Notes: generated by a model from the letters alone, not told the origin. Shown: positions 6,615-13,807, counted from the stretch's first letter. The stretch is DNA of 17,320 nucleotides from Scybalousia_A sp964542225 (GCA_964542225.1 CAZITO010000042.1:1-17320); one strand, 5' to 3'. Numbers and translations: made by a program.

Positions 6615-8258
6615 ATGAAAAATTTAGTTTTGTTTAGTATTTCATTGCTATGCTGTGCTTCTCTTTGGGGACAAATAGAAGTAAGGAGTAATTTGGATAA
6701 GGTAACCGTATATCCGCAAAAGGCGTTGGTGGAAAAAAGTGTGAAAGTGAATTTGAAAAAAGGAGAAAACAAATTCATTATTACAAACAATGCTTATCAC
6801 GGAGTGAATGAGGATATACATTTTGGTTCGGCTGATAATTGGTTTGTTACCTCTATAAATACTCAAACGCAAGTCTTACCACAAAAAGAAGCGGCAAAAA
6901 AAGTTTTGCCTCAAAACGTTTACCAACAATATATTGTTTTAAAAGACAAACTTGATAATATTGAATCTCAAATAACCGATGGTGAGGCTTTGTTAAAAAC
7001 TTTATATGCACAAAGGACGGCTTTAGGCAATTTGAAAGCCACAAAAACTCCTTCGGAAATAGATACGATAGAAACCATAAAAAGTCAATTTCTTTTCCAA
7101 AGAGATGAAATGAAAAATATCAATGGACTGATTTCTCAAACGACAGAAAAACAAACAGAACTCAAATATCAAAAAAGCAACACTCTCAAAGATATAGAAC
7201 TTTTGATAAAAAAATATGTGGGAGGAAAAGAGATTTTGACTCAGGATAAGTCTATCTTAGTAAGCATTTATTCAAACAAAGATATACCAAACGAAACATT
7301 AAAATATACCTATTTCACTCACGCTGTTTCAAGTATTTACAGTTATGATGTGATGTTTGATGAAAAAGAAAATATTGCCACTTTTTATCTGAAAAATACC
7401 ATTGCTCAGAATACAGGAGAAAATTGGAAAGATTGTGAAATAGTTTTTTCCACCTCAGAGGGTGAATATGTGGCTTATAATGAAGAATTGCAACCTTACT
7501 ATTTGGATTATGCTTATACTAAACCAAAGGCTAAGGCAAGCACAATGAGATTAAATGCAGTGAGCACTGAGGCAAGTAAAGTCGGAGCGGGAGAAGACGC
7601 TTTATATTTAAATGATGTGGTATATTCACAAAGTTATATGCAAAACTTAACCTTAAATAGAGAATATTCTCTTGCCACCAATCAAAGTATAGCAACCAAC
7701 GAAGCCGTAACCATACCTTTGTACAATGAGAAAACAAGGGCAGACTTTTCTCGTTTTTCCACTCCAAAAAACAGTGAAAAGGTTTATTATACTGCTTTGC
7801 TTCCTAATTGGGAGGATTTGGGCTTGTTAAATACCAATTGCAATATATACCTTAATGATAAATTTATTGCCAATTCTTATATCAATACGGAGGAAGCGGG
7901 GGATACAATGAGATTTTCCGTAGGTGAGGATAAGGATGTAAAGATTACAAGAAAACTTCGCAAGAGTTCCCCTACAGAAAAAGGCTTTTTATCAAAAGAC
8001 GTTGTTGAAAGGGTGCAAATAACCATTATTGTGAAAAATACCAAAAATGAATTGGTTAAACTGTCCATAAAAGACCAAATTCCTATTTCTGCAAATAGTG
8101 AAATAAAAATTTCCGATATTGTTTTGGACAAAGGGGAAATAGAGGCAAATAGTGGTATTGTCAATTGGAATATAGAGATAGAACCAAAGGGCGAAAAGAA
8201 AATAACTTTTTCCTATATTGTTACTTACCCCAAAGGCAATAAAGTAATACTCAATTAA
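6615..8258 (+). CDS. Secreted DUF4140/DUF4139 domain protein (mucoidy-inhibitor A family)
   Basis: A 547-residue exported protein. The signal peptide is residues 1-19 (ending SLWG) with Gln at 20. An N-terminal DUF4140-like domain follows, containing KVTVYPQKALVEKSVKV and GENKFIITN. A charged helical section (about 105-200) is probably a coiled coil. The DUF4139 domain (about 215-547) shows NTGENWKDCEIVFST, RFSTPKNSEKVYYTALLPNW, NTEEAGDTMRFSVGEDKDVKITRKL and a C-terminal YPKGNKVILN. Related proteins were named mucoidy inhibitor A in Myxococcus-like contexts, but the molecular function is unknown. An EamA transporter gene follows after 23 bases, probably in the same transcript. The ATG at 6615 is chosen because the signal peptide starts there; an out-of-frame ATG at 6607 opens only a three-codon frame. 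Confidence 0.85.
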   Translation: MKNLVLFSISLLCCASLWGQIEVRSNLDKVTVYPQKALVEKSVKVNLKKGENKFIITNNAYHGVNEDIHFGSADNWFVTSINTQTQVLPQKEAAKKVLPQNVYQQYIVLKDKLDNIESQITDGEALLKTLYAQRTALGNLKATKTPSEIDTIETIKSQFLFQRDEMKNINGLISQTTEKQTELKYQKSNTLKDIELLIKKYVGGKEILTQDKSILVSIYSNKDIPNETLKYTYFTHAVSSIYSYDVMFDEKENIATFYLKNTIAQNTGENWKDCEIVFSTSEGEYVAYNEELQPYYLDYAYTKPKAKASTMRLNAVSTEASKVGAGEDALYLNDVVYSQSYMQNLTLNREYSLATNQSIATNEAVTIPLYNEKTRADFSRFSTPKNSEKVYYTALLPNWEDLGLLNTNCNIYLNDKFIANSYINTEEAGDTMRFSVGEDKDVKITRKLRKSSPTEKGFLSKDVVERVQITIIVKNTKNELVKLSIKDQIPISANSEIKISDIVLDKGEIEANSGIVNWNIEIEPKGEKKITFSYIVTYPKGNKVILN

Positions 8259-8281
8259 AACTTAACAACTGAACGTCTTTT

Positions 8282-9184
8282 ATGAGTAATAAACTAAAAG
8301 GCTATTTGTCTGGAGTGATAGCCGCCGTTGCCTACGGAACAAATCCTTTGGGAGCGTTGTTTCTTTACGAAAGAGGTTATAATGCAACAAGTGTAATATT
8401 TTTTAGATTTGTCTTTGCTGTGCTTATATTGGGAGTAATATTGCTTGCACAGAAAGAAAATTTTAAAGTATCAAAATTTGAATTCAAAATTCTTTCTGCT
8501 TTGGGAGTTATTTTTGCTGCTTCGGCTCTGACACTATACTCATCCTTTAATTACATGGACTCCGGTATTGCTTCAACCATACTTTTTACTTATCCTATTT
8601 TTGTAGCCATAATAATGGTTTTGTGTTTCAAAGAAAGAATGTCTTTGATAAGTGTGTTTTCTATAGCAATAAGTATTTTTGGTATATGTCTTTTGTATAA
8701 GGGTGAGGGAGGAGTAAGGCTTTCTATGTTGGGTATTATACTTGTGTTGGTTTCTTCTTTGACTTACTCGGTTTATATAGTTTTGGTAAACAGGGCTAAA
8801 ATAGAAATGAACCCTTTCAAAATGACTTTCTATGTTATGGCCATTGCGGGAATATGTATATTTGTCTTTTCTTTGTTTAGTGAAAAGAATCATATTATCC
8901 CTATAGATAGTTTTTTTTCTTTATCGTGGTTTGTTTTTCTTGGAATAGTACCCACAATAATAGCCATGACTTTTCTCAATATTGCAATTCCCAAAATAGG
9001 CTCGGTACCTACGGCTATTATGGGAGCATTGGAGCCCGCTACGGCAGTGGTTATCAGTGTTGTTGTGTTTAACGGTGTTTTGACGGCAAGATTATTGACA
9101 GGTATATTTTTGATTTTAATAGCCGTTATATTGATAACGCTTAAAGATTTGCCGATATTTAAAAAAGTTAAAAAAACGTCTTAA
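8282..9184 (+). CDS. EamA/DMT-superfamily transporter
   Basis: A 300-residue inner membrane protein with about ten helices made of two EamA repeats (about 5-138 and 146-290). It shows the usual first-helix pattern GVIAAVAYGTNPLGALFLY and the conserved EP region in MGALEPATAVVISVVVF near the end of the second repeat. Members move small metabolites such as amino acids, sugars or nucleosides; the substrate here is unknown. It starts 23 bases after the DUF4139 gene, which suggests cotranscription. No clear terminator follows; the next promoter begins about 26 bases downstream. Confidence 0.88.
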   Translation: MSNKLKGYLSGVIAAVAYGTNPLGALFLYERGYNATSVIFFRFVFAVLILGVILLAQKENFKVSKFEFKILSALGVIFAASALTLYSSFNYMDSGIASTILFTYPIFVAIIMVLCFKERMSLISVFSIAISIFGICLLYKGEGGVRLSMLGIILVLVSSLTYSVYIVLVNRAKIEMNPFKMTFYVMAIAGICIFVFSLFSEKNHIIPIDSFFSLSWFVFLGIVPTIIAMTFLNIAIPKIGSVPTAIMGALEPATAVVISVVVFNGVLTARLLTGIFLILIAVILITLKDLPIFKKVKKTS

Positions 9185-9210
9185 AAATACATAACCTAAA
9201 TAAATTTTAC

Positions 9211-9218
9211 TACCTTTG
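9211..9218 (+). promoter_or_regulatory. Predicted promoter (-7 box) of the TM2-to-folK operon
   Basis: TACCTTTG is an exact TAnnTTTG match followed by CA, a very common Bacteroidetes form. The predicted transcription start is about 9224-9226. A clear -33 TTTG is lacking. The start codon is about 80 bases further on, so the leader is long for this window. Confidence 0.55.
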
Positions 9219-9227
9219 CAAGCAAGT

Positions 9228-9287
9228 AACTTGTGGGGAAAGGGTGCAGGTCGTTCCTTATAGGTTTTTCTTATTGAGTACCTGCAT
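9228..9287 (+). promoter_or_regulatory. Candidate H-type pseudoknot leader RNA
   Basis: Stem 1 pairs AACTTGTGGGGAA (9228-9240) with TTCCTTATAGGTT (9254-9266): 13 contiguous pairs, four of them G-U, with no mismatch. Its 13-base loop contains TGCAGGT (9245-9251), which pairs perfectly with ACCTGCA (9280-9286); a G-U pair 9244/9287 extends it. Linkers are about 4, 2 and 13 bases, which fits an H-type pseudoknot. The fold begins within a few bases of the predicted transcription start and ends 19 bases before the ATG, in an A-rich spacer. It matches no riboswitch class I can name. It could be cis-regulatory, a processed small RNA or a stabilising 5' structure. Confidence 0.5.
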
Positions 9288-9306
9288 AAATAAAAAAATA
9301 AAAAGC

Positions 9307-9741
9307 ATGAAAAAATTATTAGTTTGTATGTTTGCTTTGTTTGGTATGGTGGGCTTGTCTTTTGCTGATAAGTACGAATTGGATAACAGTGCCATAGACA
9401 ATGCTTTTAACCAAGCAACAACTTTGAGTCTTGACAATATGGATTTGTCGGCATTTAACGGCTTGGACTTAAATCTTAACCTAAATTCAGAAATGGCTGC
9501 TATGGGAAGTGCCGGCAAGAATTGGGGTGTTGCCGCTTTGTTGGATTTCTTTCTTGGTGGTATAGGCATTCACAGAATGTATTTGGGAAGTTCCAATTTG
9601 ATGTGGTTGTATTATGGTATAACTTGTTGTGGTATTTTTGGAATAGTTCCTTTGGTGGACTTTATTGTTATCATTGTTGATGGTATTGAAGGCAACATAG
9701 GAAAATATTGTAACAACTCTTCTTACTTTATGTGGTTATAG
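9307..9741 (+). CDS. TM2-domain protein with a signal peptide
   Basis: A 144-residue protein. The ATG at 9307 is chosen because it begins a clear signal peptide (residues 1-20, ending LSFA, then DKYE); an upstream in-frame GTG at 9244 lies inside the leader RNA structure and would add 21 poorly hydrophobic residues. After a polar, Asn/Leu-rich linker (about 25-68) comes a TM2 domain (about 71-135): KNWGVAALLDFFLGGIGIHR, MYLGS, then two membrane helices with GIVPLVDFIVIIVDGIEG. TM2 proteins occur from bacteria to animals, and their bacterial role is unknown. It is the first gene of a six-gene operon; the next gene starts 36 bases after the stop. It is the only exported protein here without Gln at +1. 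Confidence 0.82.
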   Translation: MKKLLVCMFALFGMVGLSFADKYELDNSAIDNAFNQATTLSLDNMDLSAFNGLDLNLNLNSEMAAMGSAGKNWGVAALLDFFLGGIGIHRMYLGSSNLMWLYYGITCCGIFGIVPLVDFIVIIVDGIEGNIGKYCNNSSYFMWL

Positions 9742-9777
9742 GAGAGAAAAGTTTATATAAAAAAACAGAAACACGAA

Positions 9778-10491
9778 ATGAAAACCATAAAAAACATAAT
9801 ATTATTTTCTTTCGTGTTTTTGTTTGTCGTTACTCTTAAAGGACAAAACAAAATTCAAGCCGAAGTTACAATACAACAACTTGTTAACAAAAAAGTTCTT
9901 ACCATAAAGAAGGAGATTTTTTATCAATCAAACGGCAAATTGATAACCCATATTCTTTCGCCACAAGAGATTTTTACCATTACCAATTCTTTGGGAGAAG
10001 TTGCTTGTTATTTGCCGAGCGAAAACACAGCATGGACAACGTTTTCCGCCACTCAAAGTAGTAAGAATGAAGTGTTAGCCGTTTTTTCTTCAGAAAACAG
10101 GTATGATTTAGGTCTGTCTGATTTGGGTTTTGAACTTAGCAAACAAGAAAGAGACTCTACTCGCATAGTAAAGACTTATTTGCCCAAGAAAGAACACAAA
10201 GAAATATCCAAAATAATTATGGTTTATCAAGATGACAAACCTATATATTGTGGTTATTACAACAAAGAAAACAAGGAAAACAAAAAAATATATTATCAAA
10301 ACTACTTATCCTTGCCACGATTTTTTTTACCTCAAAATATAACCGAAATAAGCATAACGCCACAAAACGATACCATTATTCGCAGAGAAATATTTTCTAG
10401 CATCAAGTACGATAAGGAAGCAACGAGTGAATATTTTGATTTCCAAATACCTGTCTCTGCTACAATAACAGATGGAATAAAATTGGAATAA
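9778..10491 (+). CDS. Secreted protein, possibly LolA-like
   Basis: A 237-residue protein with a signal peptide (residues 1-22, ending TLKG) and Gln at 23. The mature protein is rich in predicted beta strands: NKIQAEVTIQQL, KKEIFYQSNGKLITHILSPQEIFTITNSLGEVACYLP, and later strands that end in FDFQIPVSATITDGIKLE. This pattern of an open antiparallel sheet carrying 'g.l..........i.N..ge...Y.p' resembles LolA/LolB-type lipoprotein carriers, but identity is too low to be sure by eye. Probably periplasmic. It sits between the TM2 gene and yidD and ends 2 bases before the yidD ATG, so it is translated as part of the envelope operon. If not LolA-like, it is an uncharacterised Bacteroidetes secreted family. 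Confidence 0.65.
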   Translation: MKTIKNIILFSFVFLFVVTLKGQNKIQAEVTIQQLVNKKVLTIKKEIFYQSNGKLITHILSPQEIFTITNSLGEVACYLPSENTAWTTFSATQSSKNEVLAVFSSENRYDLGLSDLGFELSKQERDSTRIVKTYLPKKEHKEISKIIMVYQDDKPIYCGYYNKENKENKKIYYQNYLSLPRFFLPQNITEISITPQNDTIIRREIFSSIKYDKEATSEYFDFQIPVSATITDGIKLE

Positions 10492-10493
10492 GT

Positions 10494-10940
10494 ATGTCAA
10501 AACGTCTGTTTTTTCTATTAATTTGTTTAGTTTTTTGTATTACAAACTTGTTCTCGCAAAGTAAGGAGGATATTTTATTGTTAAAGGAGCATAACTTTGA
10601 AAACAAAAACTTTGATAGCCGAGAAGTTGCCTATGGTTTTGGGCATAACAATAGTAAAAGCCCTGTTTATCACCTATTATCTGCCTCTATGTTTGTTTAT
10701 CAAAAATGTTTATCCGCTGTTGTTTCTCGCTCCTGTGCTTTTGAGCCTTCTTGTTCTGCTTATAGCAAGGCTTTGATAAACGAATATGGTTTGTTTAAGG
10801 GTATAATTTGCACAACCGACAGGCTTATGCGATGCAACAGAATAGCCATGGCGGGAAAATTACCGACTTACTTTGACATGCGAAACGGAAAACATTTTGA
10901 AAACACTGCCATTTATTCCTTAAAACAAAGTAAAGAATAA
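10494..10940 (+). CDS. yidD: YidD-domain protein with an N-terminal signal peptide
   Basis: A 148-residue protein. The YidD signature is plain: SMFVYQKCLS, SRSCAFEPSCSAYSKALINEYGLFKGI (about 77-103) and RLMRCNRIA, with the three conserved Cys of the family (C.FEPSCS and MRC). E. coli YidD is about 85 aa, lies on the cytoplasmic face of the inner membrane and aids membrane-protein insertion beside YidC. This version has an added N-terminus: a cleavable-looking signal peptide (1-21, ending NLFS, Gln at 22) and about 45 linker residues. The domain should therefore be exported to the periplasm, unless the segment stays as an anchor. Its neighbours are secreted envelope proteins, not rpmH/rnpA/yidC. 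The stop overlaps the next ATG as TAATG. Confidence 0.85.
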   Translation: MSKRLFFLLICLVFCITNLFSQSKEDILLLKEHNFENKNFDSREVAYGFGHNNSKSPVYHLLSASMFVYQKCLSAVVSRSCAFEPSCSAYSKALINEYGLFKGIICTTDRLMRCNRIAMAGKLPTYFDMRNGKHFENTAIYSLKQSKE

Positions 10941-11821
10941 TGTTGAAGCAATGTCTATACATATTATTTTTTCTCTTTTATGTTTGTTGTTTAAACTCTT
11001 ATTCTCAAAATAAAAATTTTGCAAATGGAGAGTTTGAATTCGTCAGATACTTGATAGGTAACGATATGAAAGAGGAGGCTTTGACTTGGGCAAAAAAGGA
11101 TTTGTTCTTTGTGAATTATGATTTAAAATCGTTGGATTCAATAATTTTTTTGAAAGGTTGGGCTTTTTATTCTTCAAAAGTTTTAGATGAGGCTTCCCTT
11201 TGTTTTGATAAAGTTAAAGATAGTTCCGCTTTCAAACCGGCTGCCATCTTTTTTTCCTCTCTTTGTATGGCTTATTCAAACGAATTTAATAAGGCTGAAA
11301 ATAATCTTTCATCTAATGAAGGTTTATTGTCTTCTCACAAAGAATTATACTCATTTGAGTTGGCGGGATATTCTTTGTTGCAAAGAGATTTTGTTTCTTA
11401 TAAGAAGTTCCAACAAAATTTTACTTATAATTCATATTCTTTGTTTAATGGCGAAAAGACTTTGGACAGTATTTATTCATTGTTGGAAAACAAAAAAGCA
11501 AAATCTCCCTTCCTTGCCGCAACTTTGTCTGCCATTATACCCGGAGCGGGAAAAATTTATGCCGGAAGTTTAGGCGAGGGTATAAGTTCTTTTATAACAG
11601 TGGGTAGTTTTGTCGGTCTTTGTGCTGAAAATTGGATAAAACACGGCTTTTCCAATTGGAAAACGCTCCTTTTTGGTTCTTTGGCGAGCGTGTTTTATGT
11701 AGGCAATATTTACGGTTCTTATTTTAGTGTAAAAATTTCTGAAAATGAATTTAACAATAATCAAAATCTTAGTATTCTTTACAACATACACATTCCTCTC
11801 AGAAATACCTTTGGTTTATAG
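10940..11821 (+). CDS. Secreted TPR-like protein with C-terminal PGxGxIYAG membrane module (paralogue 1)
   Basis: A 293-residue protein. The signal peptide is residues 1-22 (ending NSYS) with Gln at 23. Residues about 30-185 are helical and TPR-like, with repeats such as AFYSSKVLDEASLCFDKVKD and SLLQRDFVSYKKFQQ. The C-terminal part starts with LSAIIPGAGKIYAGSLGEGI (about 196-215) and continues with two or three hydrophobic segments to residue 263. PGxGxIYAG modules of this kind occur in DUF5683/TM2-like membrane proteins. The start ATG overlaps the yidD stop by one base, so translation is coupled. The next gene is a paralogue of the same layout, whose PG motif also falls at residue 201. The function is unknown; an inner-membrane-anchored periplasmic scaffold is an inference. 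Confidence 0.75.
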   Translation: MLKQCLYILFFLFYVCCLNSYSQNKNFANGEFEFVRYLIGNDMKEEALTWAKKDLFFVNYDLKSLDSIIFLKGWAFYSSKVLDEASLCFDKVKDSSAFKPAAIFFSSLCMAYSNEFNKAENNLSSNEGLLSSHKELYSFELAGYSLLQRDFVSYKKFQQNFTYNSYSLFNGEKTLDSIYSLLENKKAKSPFLAATLSAIIPGAGKIYAGSLGEGISSFITVGSFVGLCAENWIKHGFSNWKTLLFGSLASVFYVGNIYGSYFSVKISENEFNNNQNLSILYNIHIPLRNTFGL

Positions 11822-12599
11822 TCAAGGATATGTATTTAATAGAGCAGATGAATATTTTTTCAAAAAAGACTACGCAAATGCCGTTTTGGAATATGAGAGA
11901 GTGTATTTTAACAACTATGATATTGAAATACAAAAACAGGCTTTGAAAAAAAAGGCACTTTGTTACAAATTGGACAAAAAATATAATTTTTCTGCCAAAA
12001 CCCTACAACGTATACCTTTGTACAACCTTGATTTGAAAGAAAAAGACAGCATATATTACGAAATGTTGCTTTGTTCCTATTTGGGAGATGATTTTGATTT
12101 TGCAAATGAAATTGTGCTTAATATGAATTTGGAAGTGAAGGAAAACCCTTCCAAAGAACTTTTGTTAATATTGATTCTTGTTAATAATGAATTGAATGAC
12201 TACTCCTCTGCACACAAACTTATAACTCAATACTCTTGTAAAACAAACGATTTAACAAAGGAAGATAACAAAAAATTGGATAGCATCTACAATCATATTC
12301 CCCAAAATAAAAGTACAAAAAAAGCCAAACACCTTGCTTTCTTACCGGGCTTGGGGCATATATATGCAGGTTATTGGGGCGAGGGAATTTGTGCTTTAGT
12401 GGTCAATGCGGGTGTCTTGAGTTTTGGTATTTGTGAATTTTTACTCAAAGATTATATTACCTCTTGGATAGGGGGTGCCGGCTTGTTATCTGCTACTTAT
12501 TTAGGACAACAAAAAAGAGCAGTTTATCTTACAGAAAAACGTAATTATTTAGAAAAAAAAGAGTTTAACAATCAGATAAAACAAATTCTTTTAAAATAA
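11745..12599 (+). CDS. Secreted TPR-like protein with C-terminal PGxGxIYAG membrane module (paralogue 2)
   Basis: A 284-residue protein and tandem paralogue of the preceding gene. The signal peptide (1-26, ending PLVYS, Gln at 27) lies almost wholly inside a 77-base overlap with the preceding gene, read in a different frame. No other in-frame ATG occurs until residue 106, and the mature part would be unexported without this start, so 11745 is well supported. Residues about 28-185 are TPR-like helices (RADEYFFKKDYANAVLEYER is typical). KHLAFLPGLGHIYAGYWGEGI (about 196-216) and the following hydrophobic segments form the C-terminal membrane module. Both paralogues carry LDSIY shortly before this module. 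It ends 8 bases before folK. Confidence 0.78.
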   Translation: MNLTIIKILVFFTTYTFLSEIPLVYSQGYVFNRADEYFFKKDYANAVLEYERVYFNNYDIEIQKQALKKKALCYKLDKKYNFSAKTLQRIPLYNLDLKEKDSIYYEMLLCSYLGDDFDFANEIVLNMNLEVKENPSKELLLILILVNNELNDYSSAHKLITQYSCKTNDLTKEDNKKLDSIYNHIPQNKSTKKAKHLAFLPGLGHIYAGYWGEGICALVVNAGVLSFGICEFLLKDYITSWIGGAGLLSATYLGQQKRAVYLTEKRNYLEKKEFNNQIKQILLK

Positions 12600-12607
12600 A
12601 AAACACC

Positions 12608-13072
12608 ATGAAAGAGAAAAAACAACTTGTGCTGTCCTTTGGTGCGAATATCGGAGAGAGGCAAAAAAACATAGAGCAAGCCTATACCATGGTGGAGCAA
12701 GAAATAGGCGAGATGCAAAAAAGGTCGTCTTTTTTTGAAACCAAACCTTGGGGCTTTGAGTCCGATAATCTCTTTATAAATTCTGTGGCTTGTTTTTTTA
12801 CATCCTTGAGTTGTGATGAGGTTTTGCAAAAAATACATCAAATAGAAAATACTTTGGGCAGACAAAGGACAGATTGGGCAGGGTATCAATCTCGCAAGAT
12901 AGATATAGATATTCTTTTTTATGAAGATTTGATTTTAGAGACAAAGGATTTGATTATTCCGCATCCTCTTTTACACAAAAGAGACTTTGTGCTTATGCCT
13001 CTTAAAGAAATACTGCCGGATTTTATTCATCCCGTTTTAAAACAAAAGATAAGGGAGATAAAACTAACCTGA
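12608..13072 (+). CDS. folK: 6-hydroxymethyl-7,8-dihydropterin pyrophosphokinase (HPPK)
   Basis: Transfers pyrophosphate from ATP to 6-hydroxymethyl-dihydropterin in folate synthesis, in the cytoplasm. At 154 residues it has the usual length. It shows the N-terminal LSFGANIGERQKNIEQA motif, the substrate-loop region SSFFETKPWGFESDNLFINSV, and the signature SRKIDIDILFYEDL with the metal-binding DID pair, followed by PHPLLHKRDFVLMPL. It is the last gene of the envelope operon, 8 bases after paralogue 2. No functional link to those genes is apparent, so it is probably just cotranscribed. Confidence 0.95.
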   Translation: MKEKKQLVLSFGANIGERQKNIEQAYTMVEQEIGEMQKRSSFFETKPWGFESDNLFINSVACFFTSLSCDEVLQKIHQIENTLGRQRTDWAGYQSRKIDIDILFYEDLILETKDLIIPHPLLHKRDFVLMPLKEILPDFIHPVLKQKIREIKLT

Positions 13073-13079
13073 GTTTTTT
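13060..13079 (+). terminator. Weak terminator-like hairpin after folK
   Basis: AAAACT (13060-13065) and AGTTTT (13072-13077) form a 6-bp AT-rich stem with a 6-base loop, followed by two more T. It overlaps the folK stop codon. It is weak, and read-through into the LysE gene is possible. Confidence 0.3.
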
Positions 13080-13099
13080 CTTATGTTGAAAAAAAAATG

Positions 13100-13107
13100 T
13101 AAATTTG
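13100..13107 (+). promoter_or_regulatory. Candidate -7 box for the LysE-mfd unit
   Basis: TAAATTTG is an exact TAnnTTTG match followed by C, 25 bases before the LysE-family ATG at 13133. A well-placed -33 element is not seen. Confidence 0.45.
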
Positions 13108-13132
13108 CAGTTTGTAATTTTTTTATAGAGCA

Positions 13133-13783
13133 ATGAATTTATTTCACATTTTTACTCATGGGATGTTGTTTGGGCTGACGCTTTCGCTTATGATAGGGCC
13201 GGCGTTTTTCTCTCTTTTACAAACAAGTATCAGTAAGGGCTTTCGTTCGGGGTCTTATTTTGCAATGGGTATTTCATTGAGTGATGTTTTGATGGTTTTT
13301 GTTGCGTGGTATGGAGTGTCTACTTTTTTTGAAACGGAGCAGGCAAGAAAAATCCTTTCTATAATAGGCGGACTGATAATAATAGTTTTCGGTATTTATA
13401 CGGCTACCCGATTACACAAAACTCCGAAACATAGGGATATAAAAACAATTAATAAATTTCAATTCAAATATTTGGGCAAAGGTTTTCTCTTTAATATTGC
13501 CAACATAGGCACCTGGCTCTATTGGCTTATACCTGTAAGTGTTGCCAATAGTTATACGAATTCTAAGGAGCAACTTGCTTTTTTGACTTCCATTCTTGTT
13601 ACTAATTTGGGAATGGATTTGTTGAAATGTAAGGTTTCACATGAATTAAAACGTTTTTTGACCGATAATGTCATAACAATAATTAACAGGGTGGTAGGTA
13701 CCATTATAATTGTCTTTGGCATATATTTGGCCATTTCCTCTTTCTTGCCCGCTAAGACTAATATAATGACCAATATACATTAG
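13133..13783 (+). CDS. LysE/RhtB-family exporter
   Basis: A 216-residue inner membrane protein with about six helices. The N-terminal signature SLMIGPAFFSLLQTSISKGF (18-37) matches the LysE/RhtB pattern with its conserved GP and later SxG. Helices lie near 8-28, 42-63, 74-92, 116-136, 145-162 and 182-203. Family members export amino acids or similar small molecules; the substrate cannot be deduced. It follows folK by 60 bases with its own candidate promoter, and the mfd start is 24 bases downstream, so the two are probably cotranscribed. Confidence 0.85.
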   Translation: MNLFHIFTHGMLFGLTLSLMIGPAFFSLLQTSISKGFRSGSYFAMGISLSDVLMVFVAWYGVSTFFETEQARKILSIIGGLIIIVFGIYTATRLHKTPKHRDIKTINKFQFKYLGKGFLFNIANIGTWLYWLIPVSVANSYTNSKEQLAFLTSILVTNLGMDLLKCKVSHELKRFLTDNVITIINRVVGTIIIVFGIYLAISSFLPAKTNIMTNIH

Positions 13784-13807
13784 TTTCTTTGTTTTTTTTC
13801 TATAGAA

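Noticed and set aside
8573..8893. A 106-aa open frame antisense to the EamA transporter
   Set aside because: Its Tyr/His/Asn-rich composition is typical of the reverse complement of membrane-protein codons; no homology or start signal is visible.
9244..9306. GTG at 9244 as the start of the TM2 protein
   Set aside because: It would place coding sequence inside the pseudoknot leader and put 21 extra residues before an otherwise standard signal peptide that begins at the ATG at 9307.
10940..12599. The two overlapping PGxGxIYAG genes as one frameshifted gene
   Set aside because: Each has its own signal peptide, TPR-like region and complete C-terminal module of the same layout, so they are two whole paralogues.
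13552..13773. A 73-aa open frame antisense to the LysE-family gene
   Set aside because: It is entirely inside the conserved C-terminal half of the exporter and has no independent support.
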